Assembly: GCA_003142095.1 (NCBI GenBank)
Contig: PLON01000057.1
Coordinates: 1 to 49,442 of the forward strand
Direction: 5' to 3'
Source of the DNA: Acidimicrobiaceae bacterium
GTDB lineage: Bacteria; Actinomycetota; Acidimicrobiia; Acidimicrobiales; RAAP-2
Length of the DNA stretch: 49,442 nucleotides
Shown piece after piece: positions 15,459-24,660 of the stretch. A program made the translations under genes and the position numbers. How positions within the stretch are numbered: the first letter of the stretch is position 1; the number at the start of each line of letters is the position of its first letter. The notes under the pieces are model-generated. The model made no database searches. It had not been told where the DNA came from and saw nothing but the letters and a program-made list of their open reading frames with translations.

Positions 15459-15964
15459 TGTCACGCGAGTCGCTCGAGCACCTTTTTTCGTGCTTCGACA
15501 CGATGTATCAAGTGCTTGGCGCGAGTGCACCGAATCTGACCAACGACGCCTACGTCGTGCGCACCTATGAAGCGGCGCGAGCGATGGGCGACGTGGCCCT
15601 CTCCTTTCGTGAAGTCCTCGGCGAAGTGCAGAGCGAATCGGTTCCCGTCCTGCACGACGTGCTTCTCGAGTCGGTGGCCGACGATCTGACGGGCGCGATG
15701 CTGCTCTTTTGCCTCGCCATAGTGGTTGGTCCACGGGTGATGGTGTCGCTGCGCGACGCGAGAGAATATGTCGAGTTTGACGAAGACGCTCTCGCGGTTC
15801 TGCGCGAGGCCTCGGCCGTTCTGCTGGCCGAGATCTTGGCGGTCGGGGAGGTGGCGAAGAGCCAGGGTCCCATTGACGACGAACGCTGGCAACAGCGGGC
15901 TCGAGGACTTAGCCAGCGTCTCGAAGAAGCCGGATACGCCGATAGTTTCGGGTTTTCCCGCTAA
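15458..15964 (+). CDS. Hypothetical helical protein
   Basis: 168 residues, not recognised. Composition suggests an all-helical protein with a hydrophobic middle (DLTGAMLLFCLAIVVGPRVM) and an acidic C-terminal half. There is no signal peptide or metal motif. Codon use is high-GC3 like its neighbours, and it begins one base inside the nadE stop (TGATG), both supporting a real, co-translated gene. A possible structural match is a DUF of the ferritin-like or four-helix type, but I have no evidence for that. Confidence 0.65.
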   Translation: MSRESLEHLFSCFDTMYQVLGASAPNLTNDAYVVRTYEAARAMGDVALSFREVLGEVQSESVPVLHDVLLESVADDLTGAMLLFCLAIVVGPRVMVSLRDAREYVEFDEDALAVLREASAVLLAEILAVGEVAKSQGPIDDERWQQRARGLSQRLEEAGYADSFGFSR

Positions 15965-16140
15965 GTTGGAGGCCCAGTTCGTGTCACGGGGCTATGGCAC
16001 CATTGAATCAAGGGCCGGTAGAGCCCGGCGGATGTTGCACCCGCGGAGGTCATGAAACAAGGCCACTACCCTAAGTTGCCTACGTCCGTATAACCAGTAG
16101 TACCGGGAGTTACTAGCTCCTTCCAACAGAAGAGGAATCC
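15965..16140 (+). promoter_or_regulatory. Leader of the sigma factor gene
   Basis: 176 bases without an ORF. It contains two short stem-loops, GGGC..GCCC around 16011-16025 and GCGG..CCGC just after, and ends with GAAGAGGAATCC ahead of the ATG. The structured part might be an untranslated leader, but no known riboswitch or RNA family was recognised. Confidence 0.35.
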
Positions 16141-17094
16141 ATGGCGAAAGACCGTATAGATCGTGACGATGAAGACCTCGTACGTCTCTACCTTTCCGAC
16201 ATTGGCCAGTACACCCTTCTAACGAAGGACGACGAGGTCCATCTCGCCCAGACGATCGAGGAAGGCCGCGAAGCGAAGGCCGAACTCGAAGCGTCCGAGA
16301 ACGACAAGAAGATCAAGATCACCCCGAGCCGCAAGCAGGCGCTGAAGCGTGCCGTTCACCGTGGTGACCAGGCAGAACGTGACTTTGTGCAGTCCAACTT
16401 GCGCCTCGTCGTGTCTATTGCAAAGAAGTACCAGGCCTCCGGTCTGCCGCTGCTCGACCTCATCCAGGAGGGCAACCTCGGCCTCATGCACGCCGTCGAG
16501 AAGTTCGACTGGCGCAAGGGCTTTAAGTTCTCGACCTACGCGACCTGGTGGATCCGCCAGGCCATCACCCGCGGCATCGCCAACACCGGGCGTACCATTC
16601 GCCTCCCGGTGCACGCCGGTGACACCCTCGCGCGTGTCCAAAAGGCGCAGTCACGCCTGGAGCTGAAGTTCGGTCGTCCGCCGACCATCAAGGAACTCTG
16701 CGTAGAGTGCGAGATGCCCGAAGACAAGTTGATTGAGGCGTTGCGCTTTCGATCCGAGCCGATTTCACTCTCCGAGCCGTTGCGCGAAGACGGCGACGCC
16801 GAACTCGGTGACGTGGTCGAAGACCGCTCGGCCGAGTCGCCCTTCGACGTGGCCGCGGTGAAGATGATGCCCGCCGCGATTGAGAAGCTTCTCCAACCCC
16901 TCGACGAGCGCGAGCAGAAGATTCTGCGTATGCGCTTCGGCCTCGACGGGGCTGGCGAGATTCGCACCCTCGAAGACGTGGGCGCGGAAATGAACTTGAC
17001 GCGCGAACGCATTCGCCAAATCGAAGCGCGTGCGATGAGCAAACTGCGCCACCCCTCCTCGGACACGGGCGCGCGCGACCTCTTAACGCTCTAG
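16141..17094 (+). CDS. RNA polymerase sigma-70 factor, primary type
   Basis: 317 residues. Region 1.2 (DLVRLYLSDIGQYTLLTKDDE), region 2 (NLRLVVSIAKKY, DLIQEGNLGLMHAVEKFD and FKFSTYATWWIRQAI for -10 recognition), region 3 (RLPVHAGDTLARVQ) and region 4 (EEMNLTRERIRQIEARA-type helix-turn-helix). The long acidic region 1.1 of full primary factors is missing and a short Lys-rich insert lies between 1.2 and 2.1. It could be the housekeeping RpoD/SigA or a close group 2 factor like SigB/HrdA; sequence alone does not decide. Its TAG stop is shared on both strands with the convergent HAD gene. Confidence 0.93.
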   Translation: MAKDRIDRDDEDLVRLYLSDIGQYTLLTKDDEVHLAQTIEEGREAKAELEASENDKKIKITPSRKQALKRAVHRGDQAERDFVQSNLRLVVSIAKKYQASGLPLLDLIQEGNLGLMHAVEKFDWRKGFKFSTYATWWIRQAITRGIANTGRTIRLPVHAGDTLARVQKAQSRLELKFGRPPTIKELCVECEMPEDKLIEALRFRSEPISLSEPLREDGDAELGDVVEDRSAESPFDVAAVKMMPAAIEKLLQPLDEREQKILRMRFGLDGAGEIRTLEDVGAEMNLTRERIRQIEARAMSKLRHPSSDTGARDLLTL

Positions 17095-17858
17095 CGACGC
17101 TGGAAGCGAACGCCGCCCAACGCGGCGGCGATACCGAGAATGACGGCACTCACGAGGAACGGCGTGTGTGACTTCGAGCGACTGAGCGCCGTCACCGGAT
17201 GACTGAAGGTGAGAATTGGCCACTGCCGTTCGTGGGCGATGCGCGTCAACACACGATCTGGATTGACCGCGTACGGATGTCCGACCACCTCGAGCATCGG
17301 CACGTCGGTTTCGGAGTCCGAATAGGCCGACGACTCGGTGAGGTCGATTCCTCGATCGCGCGCGAGCTCGCTAATCGCGAAGGCCTTATTGGCACCCTGG
17401 GCGAAGAACTCCATCTCACCCGTGAACTTGCCGTTCTCGTCGATGGTCGCGCGTGAAGACAGCGCTCCCGTAAGGCCGAGAAGTTCCGCGAAGGGTTCGA
17501 CGATCTCCGCAGGAGCGCTCGAGACCAGGTAGACCTCGTCGCCCTGGGCGAGGTGGTGGTCTACGAGTTCGAGCGCCTCGGCGTACAACAGTGGCTCGAT
17601 GACTTCGCTGATCGTCTCTTTGACGAGTTGGCGCACCTCGTCGCGGTCCCAGCCTTGCGTGATCTTCAATACCGACGTGCGCACCTTTTCTAGTCGCTTT
17701 TCGTCGGCGCCAAAGCGCTGGAACCAGAGATGACTGACGCCGGCGCGAATGAGAGTGCGTCGGTGCAAGAGCCCGTGGGCGTGCAGTTCCGGTCCCAGTG
17801 CGACGAGGGACGATTTCGCGATAACCGTCTTATCGAGATCAAAGAAGGCCGCACGCAC
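17091..17858 (-). CDS. HAD-IB phosphatase (SerB-like) with C-terminal membrane helix
   Basis: 255 residues. HAD motifs: nucleophile Asp in FFDLDKTV, Ser in LVSSAPAEIV, Lys in GANKAFAI and the acidic YSDSETDVPML. The helical cap between motifs I and II fits subfamily IB, which includes phosphoserine phosphatase and CicA-like enzymes. The tail after the core (TPFLVSAVILGIAAALGG) forms one hydrophobic helix, so the enzyme may sit on the inner membrane, and a phospholipid-type substrate is then possible. GTG start at the family N-terminus. No partner gene is adjacent. Confidence 0.88.
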   Translation of the reverse strand: MRAAFFDLDKTVIAKSSLVALGPELHAHGLLHRRTLIRAGVSHLWFQRFGADEKRLEKVRTSVLKITQGWDRDEVRQLVKETISEVIEPLLYAEALELVDHHLAQGDEVYLVSSAPAEIVEPFAELLGLTGALSSRATIDENGKFTGEMEFFAQGANKAFAISELARDRGIDLTESSAYSDSETDVPMLEVVGHPYAVNPDRVLTRIAHERQWPILTFSHPVTALSRSKSHTPFLVSAVILGIAAALGGVRFQRR

Positions 17859-17899
17859 GTTGCCATGCTAGGGCCGTTACCGCGAAATTTACGGTGGGC

Positions 17900-18568
17900 T
17901 CAGGCGATGAAGGCGGTGGTGCAGTCCTGGGTGGCGTCGGTGCGCGCCATGAGAACGACGTGATCGCCCTCGAGGAAGTGCATCGACGACGACGGCACGA
18001 GCGGTTGCTCGTTGCGTACGACCGCCACCACGCGCAGCGCGTCGGGCAGGCGAAGTTCGTCAAGCGTGAGGTTCTGAATGACGGCCGGTGAGTTTGCGTC
18101 CAACGTGACCTCAATGAGGCGCATCTTGCCATGCGCGAGAGTCATGAGTTCGATGATGGAGCCGATTTCTACCGCCTCATCGACCAGCGACGTGATCAGC
18201 GCCGGCGTCGACACCGAGACGTCCACGCCCCAACTTTCATTGAACAGCCACTCGTTTCGCGCGTTGTTGATACGACTGATCACCCGCGGCACACCGAACT
18301 CCTGCTTGGAGAGCCAGCTGATCACGAGATTGTCTTCGTCGTCGCCGGTGGCGGCGATCATGACGTCGGCGCTGCGCACGTCGGCGGCGGCGAGGCTCGA
18401 GTACTCACAGGCGTCGGCCGCCAGGACTGAGACGCCGGGCAGCATCGTCTTCAATTTTTCGGCGAGTTCTCCGACTTGCTCCATCAGCGTCACGACGTGG
18501 TGGCGATCGATGAGGTCGAGGGCGATCGACGTGCCGACCGACCCGCCGCCCGCGATGACGACTTTCAC
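17900..18568 (-). CDS. TrkA/RCK potassium regulatory protein (second of pair)
   Basis: 222 residues. The Rossmann RCK_N domain begins KVVIAGGGSVGTSIALDL and the NAD-binding loop glycines are intact. An RCK_C (TrkA_C) domain covers about 140-220 (MRLIEVTLDANSPAV, DHVVLMAR). It gates K+ transporters in response to NAD(H), ATP or cyclic dinucleotides. The GTG start has AAGGAGGAG upstream and overlaps the stop of the companion gene (GTGA). With that companion it resembles the CeoB/CeoC pair of mycobacteria as I recall. It probably forms a heteromeric ring with it and controls the divergent permease. Confidence 0.88.
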   Translation of the reverse strand: MKVVIAGGGSVGTSIALDLIDRHHVVTLMEQVGELAEKLKTMLPGVSVLAADACEYSSLAAADVRSADVMIAATGDDEDNLVISWLSKQEFGVPRVISRINNARNEWLFNESWGVDVSVSTPALITSLVDEAVEIGSIIELMTLAHGKMRLIEVTLDANSPAVIQNLTLDELRLPDALRVVAVVRNEQPLVPSSSMHFLEGDHVVLMARTDATQDCTTAFIA

Positions 18569-19236
18569 GCCGCTCCTCCTTCGAGCAGATCGTGCAGAGC
18601 GCGAAGTCCGTCGTGGGTGACGAGAAACTCCAAGAGGTCGTCTTCTTGGGCGAAGAGACCGTCGATATTGACGCGACCAACGCCAGCTCGAATGAGCCCG
18701 ACCAGGCGAACGGAGTCGCCCACCTGAAAGTTCGTGACGGGTTTGCCGGCGAGCTCGTCGGGCACGATGCGCTCGACGAGATGCATGGTGTTGGCGGTAT
18801 CGCTCCATTCGATGGAGTCGTCGGAGGGGAGCATCCAGCGCTTCACCTGCTGGGTCGTCCAGAGCGAGGTGGCGACCGTCGGGATGCCCAGCTTCATATA
18901 AATGTCGGCACGAGCCGGGTCGTAGATTCGCGCCACCACGTTCTTGATGTTGTAGTGATCACGCGCAATGCGCGCGCAGAGAATATTCGAGTTGTCGCCG
19001 CTCGTCACCGCCGCCAGGGCGTCGGCCGTCGTGGCCTCGGCCTGAAAGAGCGTGTCGCGGTCGAATCCCGAGCCGACAATGGTGCGCCCGTGAAAGTGGG
19101 TCAGACGGCGGAGACTGTCGCGATTCTTGTCGATCACAACGACGGAGTGGCCTTCGTCGGAGAGTTCCATGGCCAGTTCTGAGCCAACTCGGCCACAACC
19201 GACCACGATGATATGCACCGTCTCATCAGACCACAT
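18565..19236 (-). CDS. TrkA/RCK potassium regulatory protein (first of pair)
   Basis: 223 residues. RCK_N Rossmann fold HIIVVGCGRVGSELAMEL with Asp after the second strand (VVIDKN), then an RCK_C domain near the end (VGDSVRLVGLIRAG, EDDLLEFLVTHDGL). ATG 19236 is used because the family begins close to there; the GTG at 19218 (HIIVVG follows) is also possible. It is divergent from the KimA-like permease across fewer than 100 bases, so both sides may share control. Paralogue of the downstream gene but with little close identity. Confidence 0.88.
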   Translation of the reverse strand: MWSDETVHIIVVGCGRVGSELAMELSDEGHSVVVIDKNRDSLRRLTHFHGRTIVGSGFDRDTLFQAEATTADALAAVTSGDNSNILCARIARDHYNIKNVVARIYDPARADIYMKLGIPTVATSLWTTQQVKRWMLPSDDSIEWSDTANTMHLVERIVPDELAGKPVTNFQVGDSVRLVGLIRAGVGRVNIDGLFAQEDDLLEFLVTHDGLRALHDLLEGGAA

Positions 19237-19294
19237 TGGGGGTTTTTCCCGCAACTTTGTGGGAAGTTCTCAGTTTTCCCGGCCCACACAACAG

Positions 19295-19330
19295 TTAGCG
19301 TCGAAAGTTAAGTGACTTAGTATCGACACC
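19295..19330 (+). promoter_or_regulatory. Putative leaderless promoter of the permease gene
   Basis: A -10-like TAGTAT at 19318-19323 is preceded at 17 bases by TTAGCG (19295-19300), a weak -35. Start of transcription would fall at about 19330, right at the GTG start codon, and no ribosome-binding site is present. This predicts a leaderless mRNA. Confidence 0.4.
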
Positions 19331-21718
19331 GTGCCAGATGAGGAAAAGCCAGCGTCACGTCGCGCGCCGCTACTTACTTCTCACGCAAATCTCGCCAAGT
19401 TTTATCCCGAAACCTGGAACTATCGCCTGAAGCGCGTCCTGCTCGGAAAACCGCTCGTCAGCGAGCAACTGAGCGGCGAGCGACTGAGCCGACCCATTGC
19501 GCTCGGCGTCCTTGCCCCGGACTGCATTTCGTCCTCGGCGTACGGTACCGAAGAGATCTTGACCCAGATGACCCCCGTCATCGGGCTCGCCGCGTTCGCA
19601 CTCGTGGTGCCGATCATGTTCGTCATCATCGGCGTGCTCTTCTTCGTCACGACCTCGTACCTCGACGTGATCAAGTACTACACGACGGCCGGTGGCTCCT
19701 ACGTCGTGGCGCGCGACAACTTCGGCCCGAAGATCGCCCAGATTGCCGCGGTCGCGTTGTTGATCGACTACACGGTCACCGTGGCCGTCCAGTGCTCGGC
19801 CGGGACGGCCGCCCTCACGACGGCGTTTCCTCAGCTGACCAAGGATTTCCCGCTGGTCGGCAACGGCACGTTGCTGATGACCATCATCGTGGTGTTGGTC
19901 CTTATTTTCGGGAACCTGCGCGGGATTCGAGAGGCCGGAAGTTACTTCGCGGTGCCGACGTATTTCTACGTGGTCATGCTGTCGCTGACAATACTTATTG
20001 GCTACTACAAGAAGATTGTCGGGACGCTGCACATGGTCCCCCAGCCCGCGGTGAAACTACTGGTCCAAGGGCATCTCGGGACCGGCGGGCACGGTCTGCT
20101 CATGGGTCTGGCGTTCTTGACGTTGTTGCGGGCGTACGCGAATGGCGGCTCGTCGCTCACGGGCCTCGAAGCCATCAGCAACGGGGTCGGGAGCTTCCGC
20201 CGGCCGGAATCACACAACGCGCGCAGCACGCTCGTCGTCATGTCGTCGGTGCTGGCGTTCTTGCTGCTCGGAACGACTCTCCTCGCGCACTGGACTCACG
20301 CACTGCCCTACGCTGCGGGGTCGCCAACGGTCGTGGGCCAAGAAGTCTCGGACGTCTTTGGCGCGCACGGATTCGGCCACATCATCTTCTTCGTCGTGCA
20401 GATCGCCACCGTTCTCATTCTCTACACCGGGGGCAACACCTCTTTCAACGGTTTCCCCTTCCTCGCGAACTACGTGGCCGGCGACAGATATCTCCCGCGC
20501 CAGCTCACCAAGCGCGGTCACCGTCTGGCCTTTTCCAACGGCATCTTGGTGCTCGGCGTGGTCTCGCTTATCTTGATCATCGCTTTTGACGCGTCGGTGA
20601 ACGCCCTCATCGCGCTCTACGCGATTGGCGTCTTTACCGGATTCACGTTGGCCGGCGCGGGCATGGTGGCTCGACACCTTCGACAAAAGGAACTTCACTG
20701 GCGCCGAGGCGTCTTCATCAATGCGTTGTCCGCGTTCGTCACGTCGCTCGTCGTGATCATCTTCATCATCGCCAAATTCACCGAGGGTGCGTGGATCATC
20801 GTCGTCGTGGGACCCATCATGTACTACGGACTCATACGTTTTCACCGCCAGTACGTGCATGAGGAGCGGGCCTTCGAGTCCAATAGCGCCAAGGTCGGCA
20901 TGAAGATCCGCATGAACCGGGTCATTGTCTTCGTCGACACCTACGACCTCCCGACCGAGCGAGCCTTGCTCTACTGCACCTCGCTCAATCCGTTCTCCAT
21001 TCGCGCCGTGCACTTCGACGTGGACAACGTCGTCACCAAACGCCTCGAAGCGAGTTGGGGCCGACCCAATACGGCTTCGGCCAGCATCAGTCTCGAGATC
21101 GTCGAGTGCGAGGACCGCCGCGTCGATCGCGCCGCACTCGAACTGGTCGCCGACGCCGTACGCGACCCCGACGTGTTCTGCATGGTGATCTTGCCGCGGC
21201 GCGGCTTCGCGTCGCGACTGCAGCGACTGCTGCACGACCGAACGGCCGACGAAATGGCGAACGCCGTCATGCACGTGCCGCGTACCGCGGCGACGATTAT
21301 CCCGTATCGTGCGCTGCGTCGTCTCACCGAAGGTCAACTCACCGAGGAGCCGGTGAGCGACGAAGTCACGCGCGGTGGACTGCGCGAAGCGTCGAACTTG
21401 GCCGCCGACGTGCAACTGGCGGCGCGCTCGGGCGACGCGATGCCGATCGGCGCACTCGTCGAGCGCGAGTTTGTCGAAATTGCCGGACGCGTTCGTTCGA
21501 TGGCCATCGGTAACGAGAGCGGCGCGCACGAACTGCGCTGCGTCATCACCGACCACACGGGATCGATCACGGTGATCTTCCAAGGCCGCACCAACGTGCC
21601 GGGCATCGAACGCGGGACGAGATTGTTGGTAAAGGGGACTGTCACGTCCCTGCGACGAGAAGCCGTCATTCTAAATCCGCAGTACGAAATTGTCGCCGCA
21701 CCCCAAGGCACCAATTAA
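19331..21718 (+). CDS. KimA-like APC permease with C-terminal OB-fold
   Basis: 795 residues. About 12 membrane helices (55-520) carry an APC core with D64-CISSSA-Y71 and LLID146-Y147, equivalent as I recall to K+-coordinating Asp/Tyr positions of the Bacillus K+ importer KimA. A cytoplasmic domain (530-700) with RMNRVIVFVDTYDLP looks Usp-like as in KimA. Residues 707-795 are an extra OB-fold (VEIAGRVRSMAIG, then PGIERGTRLLVKGTV and LNPQYEIV), like the separate OB protein encoded near ceoBC in mycobacteria (Rv2694c, from memory). So this is a fusion. Divergent from two TrkA genes. Best guess is proton-coupled K+ uptake; an amino acid substrate is the alternative. Confidence 0.8.
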   Translation: MPDEEKPASRRAPLLTSHANLAKFYPETWNYRLKRVLLGKPLVSEQLSGERLSRPIALGVLAPDCISSSAYGTEEILTQMTPVIGLAAFALVVPIMFVIIGVLFFVTTSYLDVIKYYTTAGGSYVVARDNFGPKIAQIAAVALLIDYTVTVAVQCSAGTAALTTAFPQLTKDFPLVGNGTLLMTIIVVLVLIFGNLRGIREAGSYFAVPTYFYVVMLSLTILIGYYKKIVGTLHMVPQPAVKLLVQGHLGTGGHGLLMGLAFLTLLRAYANGGSSLTGLEAISNGVGSFRRPESHNARSTLVVMSSVLAFLLLGTTLLAHWTHALPYAAGSPTVVGQEVSDVFGAHGFGHIIFFVVQIATVLILYTGGNTSFNGFPFLANYVAGDRYLPRQLTKRGHRLAFSNGILVLGVVSLILIIAFDASVNALIALYAIGVFTGFTLAGAGMVARHLRQKELHWRRGVFINALSAFVTSLVVIIFIIAKFTEGAWIIVVVGPIMYYGLIRFHRQYVHEERAFESNSAKVGMKIRMNRVIVFVDTYDLPTERALLYCTSLNPFSIRAVHFDVDNVVTKRLEASWGRPNTASASISLEIVECEDRRVDRAALELVADAVRDPDVFCMVILPRRGFASRLQRLLHDRTADEMANAVMHVPRTAATIIPYRALRRLTEGQLTEEPVSDEVTRGGLREASNLAADVQLAARSGDAMPIGALVEREFVEIAGRVRSMAIGNESGAHELRCVITDHTGSITVIFQGRTNVPGIERGTRLLVKGTVTSLRREAVILNPQYEIVAAPQGTN

Positions 21719-21888
21719 AAATTCTTTGCAGCGCTGATTCGTAGTCGTGCACACGTGAATGCTCCGACCATTGGGGCGCATTCGCAATGAATGACCCGAT
21801 GAGAGTCCAATACGTGTCTAACTTGTGTAGCGGCAGCCCGAGGTGGCGATAGTGTGTCACGCCGTGAGATACCTGAGAGGTGGTGAGC

Positions 21889-24660
21889 ATGGCTAGAGCA
21901 CTCGTTATCGTCGAGTCTGTTGCCAAGGCAACGCGTATTCAGGGCATGCTCGGACCGGACTACATCGTCAAACCGTCGATTGGTCACATTCGTGATCTGC
22001 CCCAGAGTGCGGCGGACATCCCCGCCTCGGTGAAGGGTGAGAAGTGGGCGCGCCTCGGCATCAACGTCAACGATCACTTCAAGCCGGTCTACGTCGTTTC
22101 GAGTGATCGCAAGAAAATCGTCTCGGAACTGAAGGCGGCGCTGAAGGAAGTCGACGAGCTCTATCTCGCCACCGACGAAGACCGCGAGGGTGAGGCGATC
22201 GCCTGGCACCTCCAAGAGGTCCTCAATCCGAAGATCCCGGTGAAGCGGATGGTCTTTCACGAAATCACCCCGGCCGCGATCACGAAGGCCGTCAGCGAGA
22301 CCCGGGACCTCGACCTGCGCCTCGTCGACGCGCAAGAGGGTCGCCGATTCCTCGACCGCCTCGTCGGGTACGAAGTCTCACCGGTCCTGTGGCGTGCCGT
22401 GGACAAGGCGCGCTCGGCCGGGCGCGTCCAGTCCGTGGCGATTCGCCTGGTCTGTGAGCGCGAACGCGAGCGCATGGCCTTTCGCTCGGCGACCTGGTTC
22501 GACGTGACGGCGACCATGAGGGCCGACGCCTCCTTTGAGGCGACCCTGGACAGCGTGAACGGCGCTGCCCTAGCGACGGGCAAGAACTTCGACGCGCTCG
22601 GGCACCTCGAATCGAAGGGGACGCTCGAAGTCTTGAGCGAGCCGGCGGCCCGTTCGATGGCCCGCGAGCTGACCGGGTCGAGCCTGCGCGTCGACGCCAT
22701 TACTTCAACCCCGCGCACCCAGCGACCTCAAGCTCCCTTCATGACGTCCTCGCTGCAGATCGAGGCCAGCCGTAAGTTGCGCTTCGACCCCGAGCGCACG
22801 ATGCGTGCCGCGCAGCGACTGTACGAACAGGGTTGGATCACCTACATGCGCACCGACTCCACGACGTTGTCGGATGAAGCCATCCGGGCCGCACGTAGCC
22901 ACGCGGCGTCGATGTTTGGCGACGACTACGTCTCCGATCAGCCGCGCCGCTACGACCGCAAGGTGAAGAACGCCCAGGAGGCGCACGAAGCAATTCGACC
23001 GGCCGGTGAGTCGTTTCGCTCGATCGATGAGGCCCAGAGCCAACTCGGTGGCGACGAGCGCGCGCTCTACGACTTGATCTGGAAGCGCACGATTGCCTCA
23101 CAGATGGTGGACGCTCGTCTCACCCAAGATCGTGTGCGACTTTCGGGAACGTTGTCGAACATCGAAGGCATGAACGGTGACGTCGCGGTCGGCCTCAGCG
23201 CGAGCGGACTGCGTATTGAGTTCGCGGGCTTTCGTCGCGCTTACGTCGAAGGCACCGACGATCCCGAGGCGGAACTCGCGGATCAAGAACGATTGCTCCC
23301 CACTCTCGTTGAAGGCGTCAACGTGCCGGTCGCGAGCGCCGAGGCGAAGGCCCACGACACGCAACCGCCAGACCGCTACTCCGAAGCCACGCTCATCAAG
23401 AAGCTCGAAGACCTCGGCATTGGACGACCGTCGACGTACGCGTCGGTGATGAAGACCATCGACCGGCGCGGATATGTCTGGAAAAAGGGCAAGTCCCTCG
23501 TGCCGACGTTTCGAGCCTTCGCGGTCGTGAATCTCCTCGAGCTCTACTTCGCCGATCTCGTTGACTACCAGTTCACCGCCGCCATGGAGGATCAACTCGA
23601 CGAGATCGCCCAGGGACGTCAAGATCTCGAGCCCTGGCTGCGCAAGTTCTACTTCGGCGACGTCGACGCCTCGAGTGAGTTCGCCCGTCTCGGTCTCGAG
23701 CACATGACCCACGAACCACACGAGTTCGACTTCGCGGCCATTAACTCTCTGATCTTGGGCGAGGCGCCCGATGGTGTGGCCGTGTCGGTGCGTTCGGGTC
23801 GTTACGGTCCTTATCTCGTGCACGGCGACGATCGCGCGTCGATTCCCGAAGCGACCGAGCCCGATTCGCTCACCGTCGAGCACGCGCTCGAACTGCTCGC
23901 GGCGCCGAGCAACGATCGAGAGCTCGGCGTGGACGACGCCGGCGAGACAATATATTTGAAGGCCGGTCGCTACGGACCGTACGTGCAGGTCGGCGAGATG
24001 ACCGATCCGAAGGACAAGCCGAAGACCGCGTCGCTGTTCACGATCATGTCGCCCGAGACGGTCACCCTTGAGGACGCGAAGCGCTTGTTGTCGCTGCCGC
24101 GCGTGGTCGGTCAACACCCCGAAGGCGGCGACATTCTCGCCCAGAACGGCCGGTACGGCCCCTACCTCACGTGGGAAAAAGAGACGCGCTCGCTCGAAGA
24201 CGAGAATAAAATCTTCAGCGTGGATCTCGAAGGAGCGCTCGCTCTGTTCGCTCAGCCCAAGCAGCGTGGACGGCGCGCGGCGGCGAAACCCCTCGCGGAC
24301 CTTGGCGATGACCCGGTGACGAAGCGCCACGTCGTCGTGCGCAGCGGCCGCTTCGGTCTCTACGTCACCGACGGTGAGACCAACGCGACGCTACGTATTG
24401 GCGACACGCCCGAGACAATCACGCTCGATCGAGCGTCGGAGCTACTCGCCGAACGACGTAACGCCGATCCCTCGACACGCGTACGCAAGGTCACAAAAAA
24501 GACTGCCAAAGCGCCGGCCAAAGCGGCAAAGAAGTCGACTAAGAAGGCAACTGGCGCGAAGAAGGCCACGAAGGCGACCGGCGCCACCAAGCGCGCCGCC
24601 GTTGCGAAGGGCGCGGGCGCCAACGCCGCGCTCTTGCAGTCGCGTGGTGAGGATTCGTGA
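21889..24660 (+). CDS. topA: DNA topoisomerase I
   Basis: 923 residues from ATG 21889. Toprim domain: ALVIVESVAKA and LYLATDEDREGEAIAWHL. The active Tyr is in WITYMRTDSTTLS. The later PPDRYSEATLIKKLEDLGIGRPSTYA is typical. Instead of zinc fingers there are repeated GRYGPYL-type Topo_C_Rpt units (four visible, from about residue 635 to 840). A basic tail of AKKSTKKATGAKK type follows, as in other actinobacterial TopA proteins, which aids processivity. It relaxes negative supercoils. tmk begins four bases before its stop (GTGA), and holB follows. No obvious promoter was picked out in the 170-base spacer upstream. Confidence 0.97.
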   Translation: MARALVIVESVAKATRIQGMLGPDYIVKPSIGHIRDLPQSAADIPASVKGEKWARLGINVNDHFKPVYVVSSDRKKIVSELKAALKEVDELYLATDEDREGEAIAWHLQEVLNPKIPVKRMVFHEITPAAITKAVSETRDLDLRLVDAQEGRRFLDRLVGYEVSPVLWRAVDKARSAGRVQSVAIRLVCERERERMAFRSATWFDVTATMRADASFEATLDSVNGAALATGKNFDALGHLESKGTLEVLSEPAARSMARELTGSSLRVDAITSTPRTQRPQAPFMTSSLQIEASRKLRFDPERTMRAAQRLYEQGWITYMRTDSTTLSDEAIRAARSHAASMFGDDYVSDQPRRYDRKVKNAQEAHEAIRPAGESFRSIDEAQSQLGGDERALYDLIWKRTIASQMVDARLTQDRVRLSGTLSNIEGMNGDVAVGLSASGLRIEFAGFRRAYVEGTDDPEAELADQERLLPTLVEGVNVPVASAEAKAHDTQPPDRYSEATLIKKLEDLGIGRPSTYASVMKTIDRRGYVWKKGKSLVPTFRAFAVVNLLELYFADLVDYQFTAAMEDQLDEIAQGRQDLEPWLRKFYFGDVDASSEFARLGLEHMTHEPHEFDFAAINSLILGEAPDGVAVSVRSGRYGPYLVHGDDRASIPEATEPDSLTVEHALELLAAPSNDRELGVDDAGETIYLKAGRYGPYVQVGEMTDPKDKPKTASLFTIMSPETVTLEDAKRLLSLPRVVGQHPEGGDILAQNGRYGPYLTWEKETRSLEDENKIFSVDLEGALALFAQPKQRGRRAAAKPLADLGDDPVTKRHVVVRSGRFGLYVTDGETNATLRIGDTPETITLDRASELLAERRNADPSTRVRKVTKKTAKAPAKAAKKSTKKATGAKKATKATGATKRAAVAKGAGANAALLQSRGEDS

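Noticed and set aside
15965-16140. Possible riboswitch, 6C RNA or SRP RNA before the sigma gene
   Set aside because: Short stems are present but no conserved core of any of these families could be found.
19370-24330. Long minus-strand frames opposite the permease and topA (up to 457 residues)
   Set aside because: They mirror the high-GC third positions of real genes on the plus strand and encode His/Arg/Asp-rich sequence with no family pattern.
24480-24640. Lys/Ala-rich tail of topoisomerase I as an unusual feature
   Set aside because: Such tails are common in actinobacterial TopA; only the similar tail on GSII is surprising.
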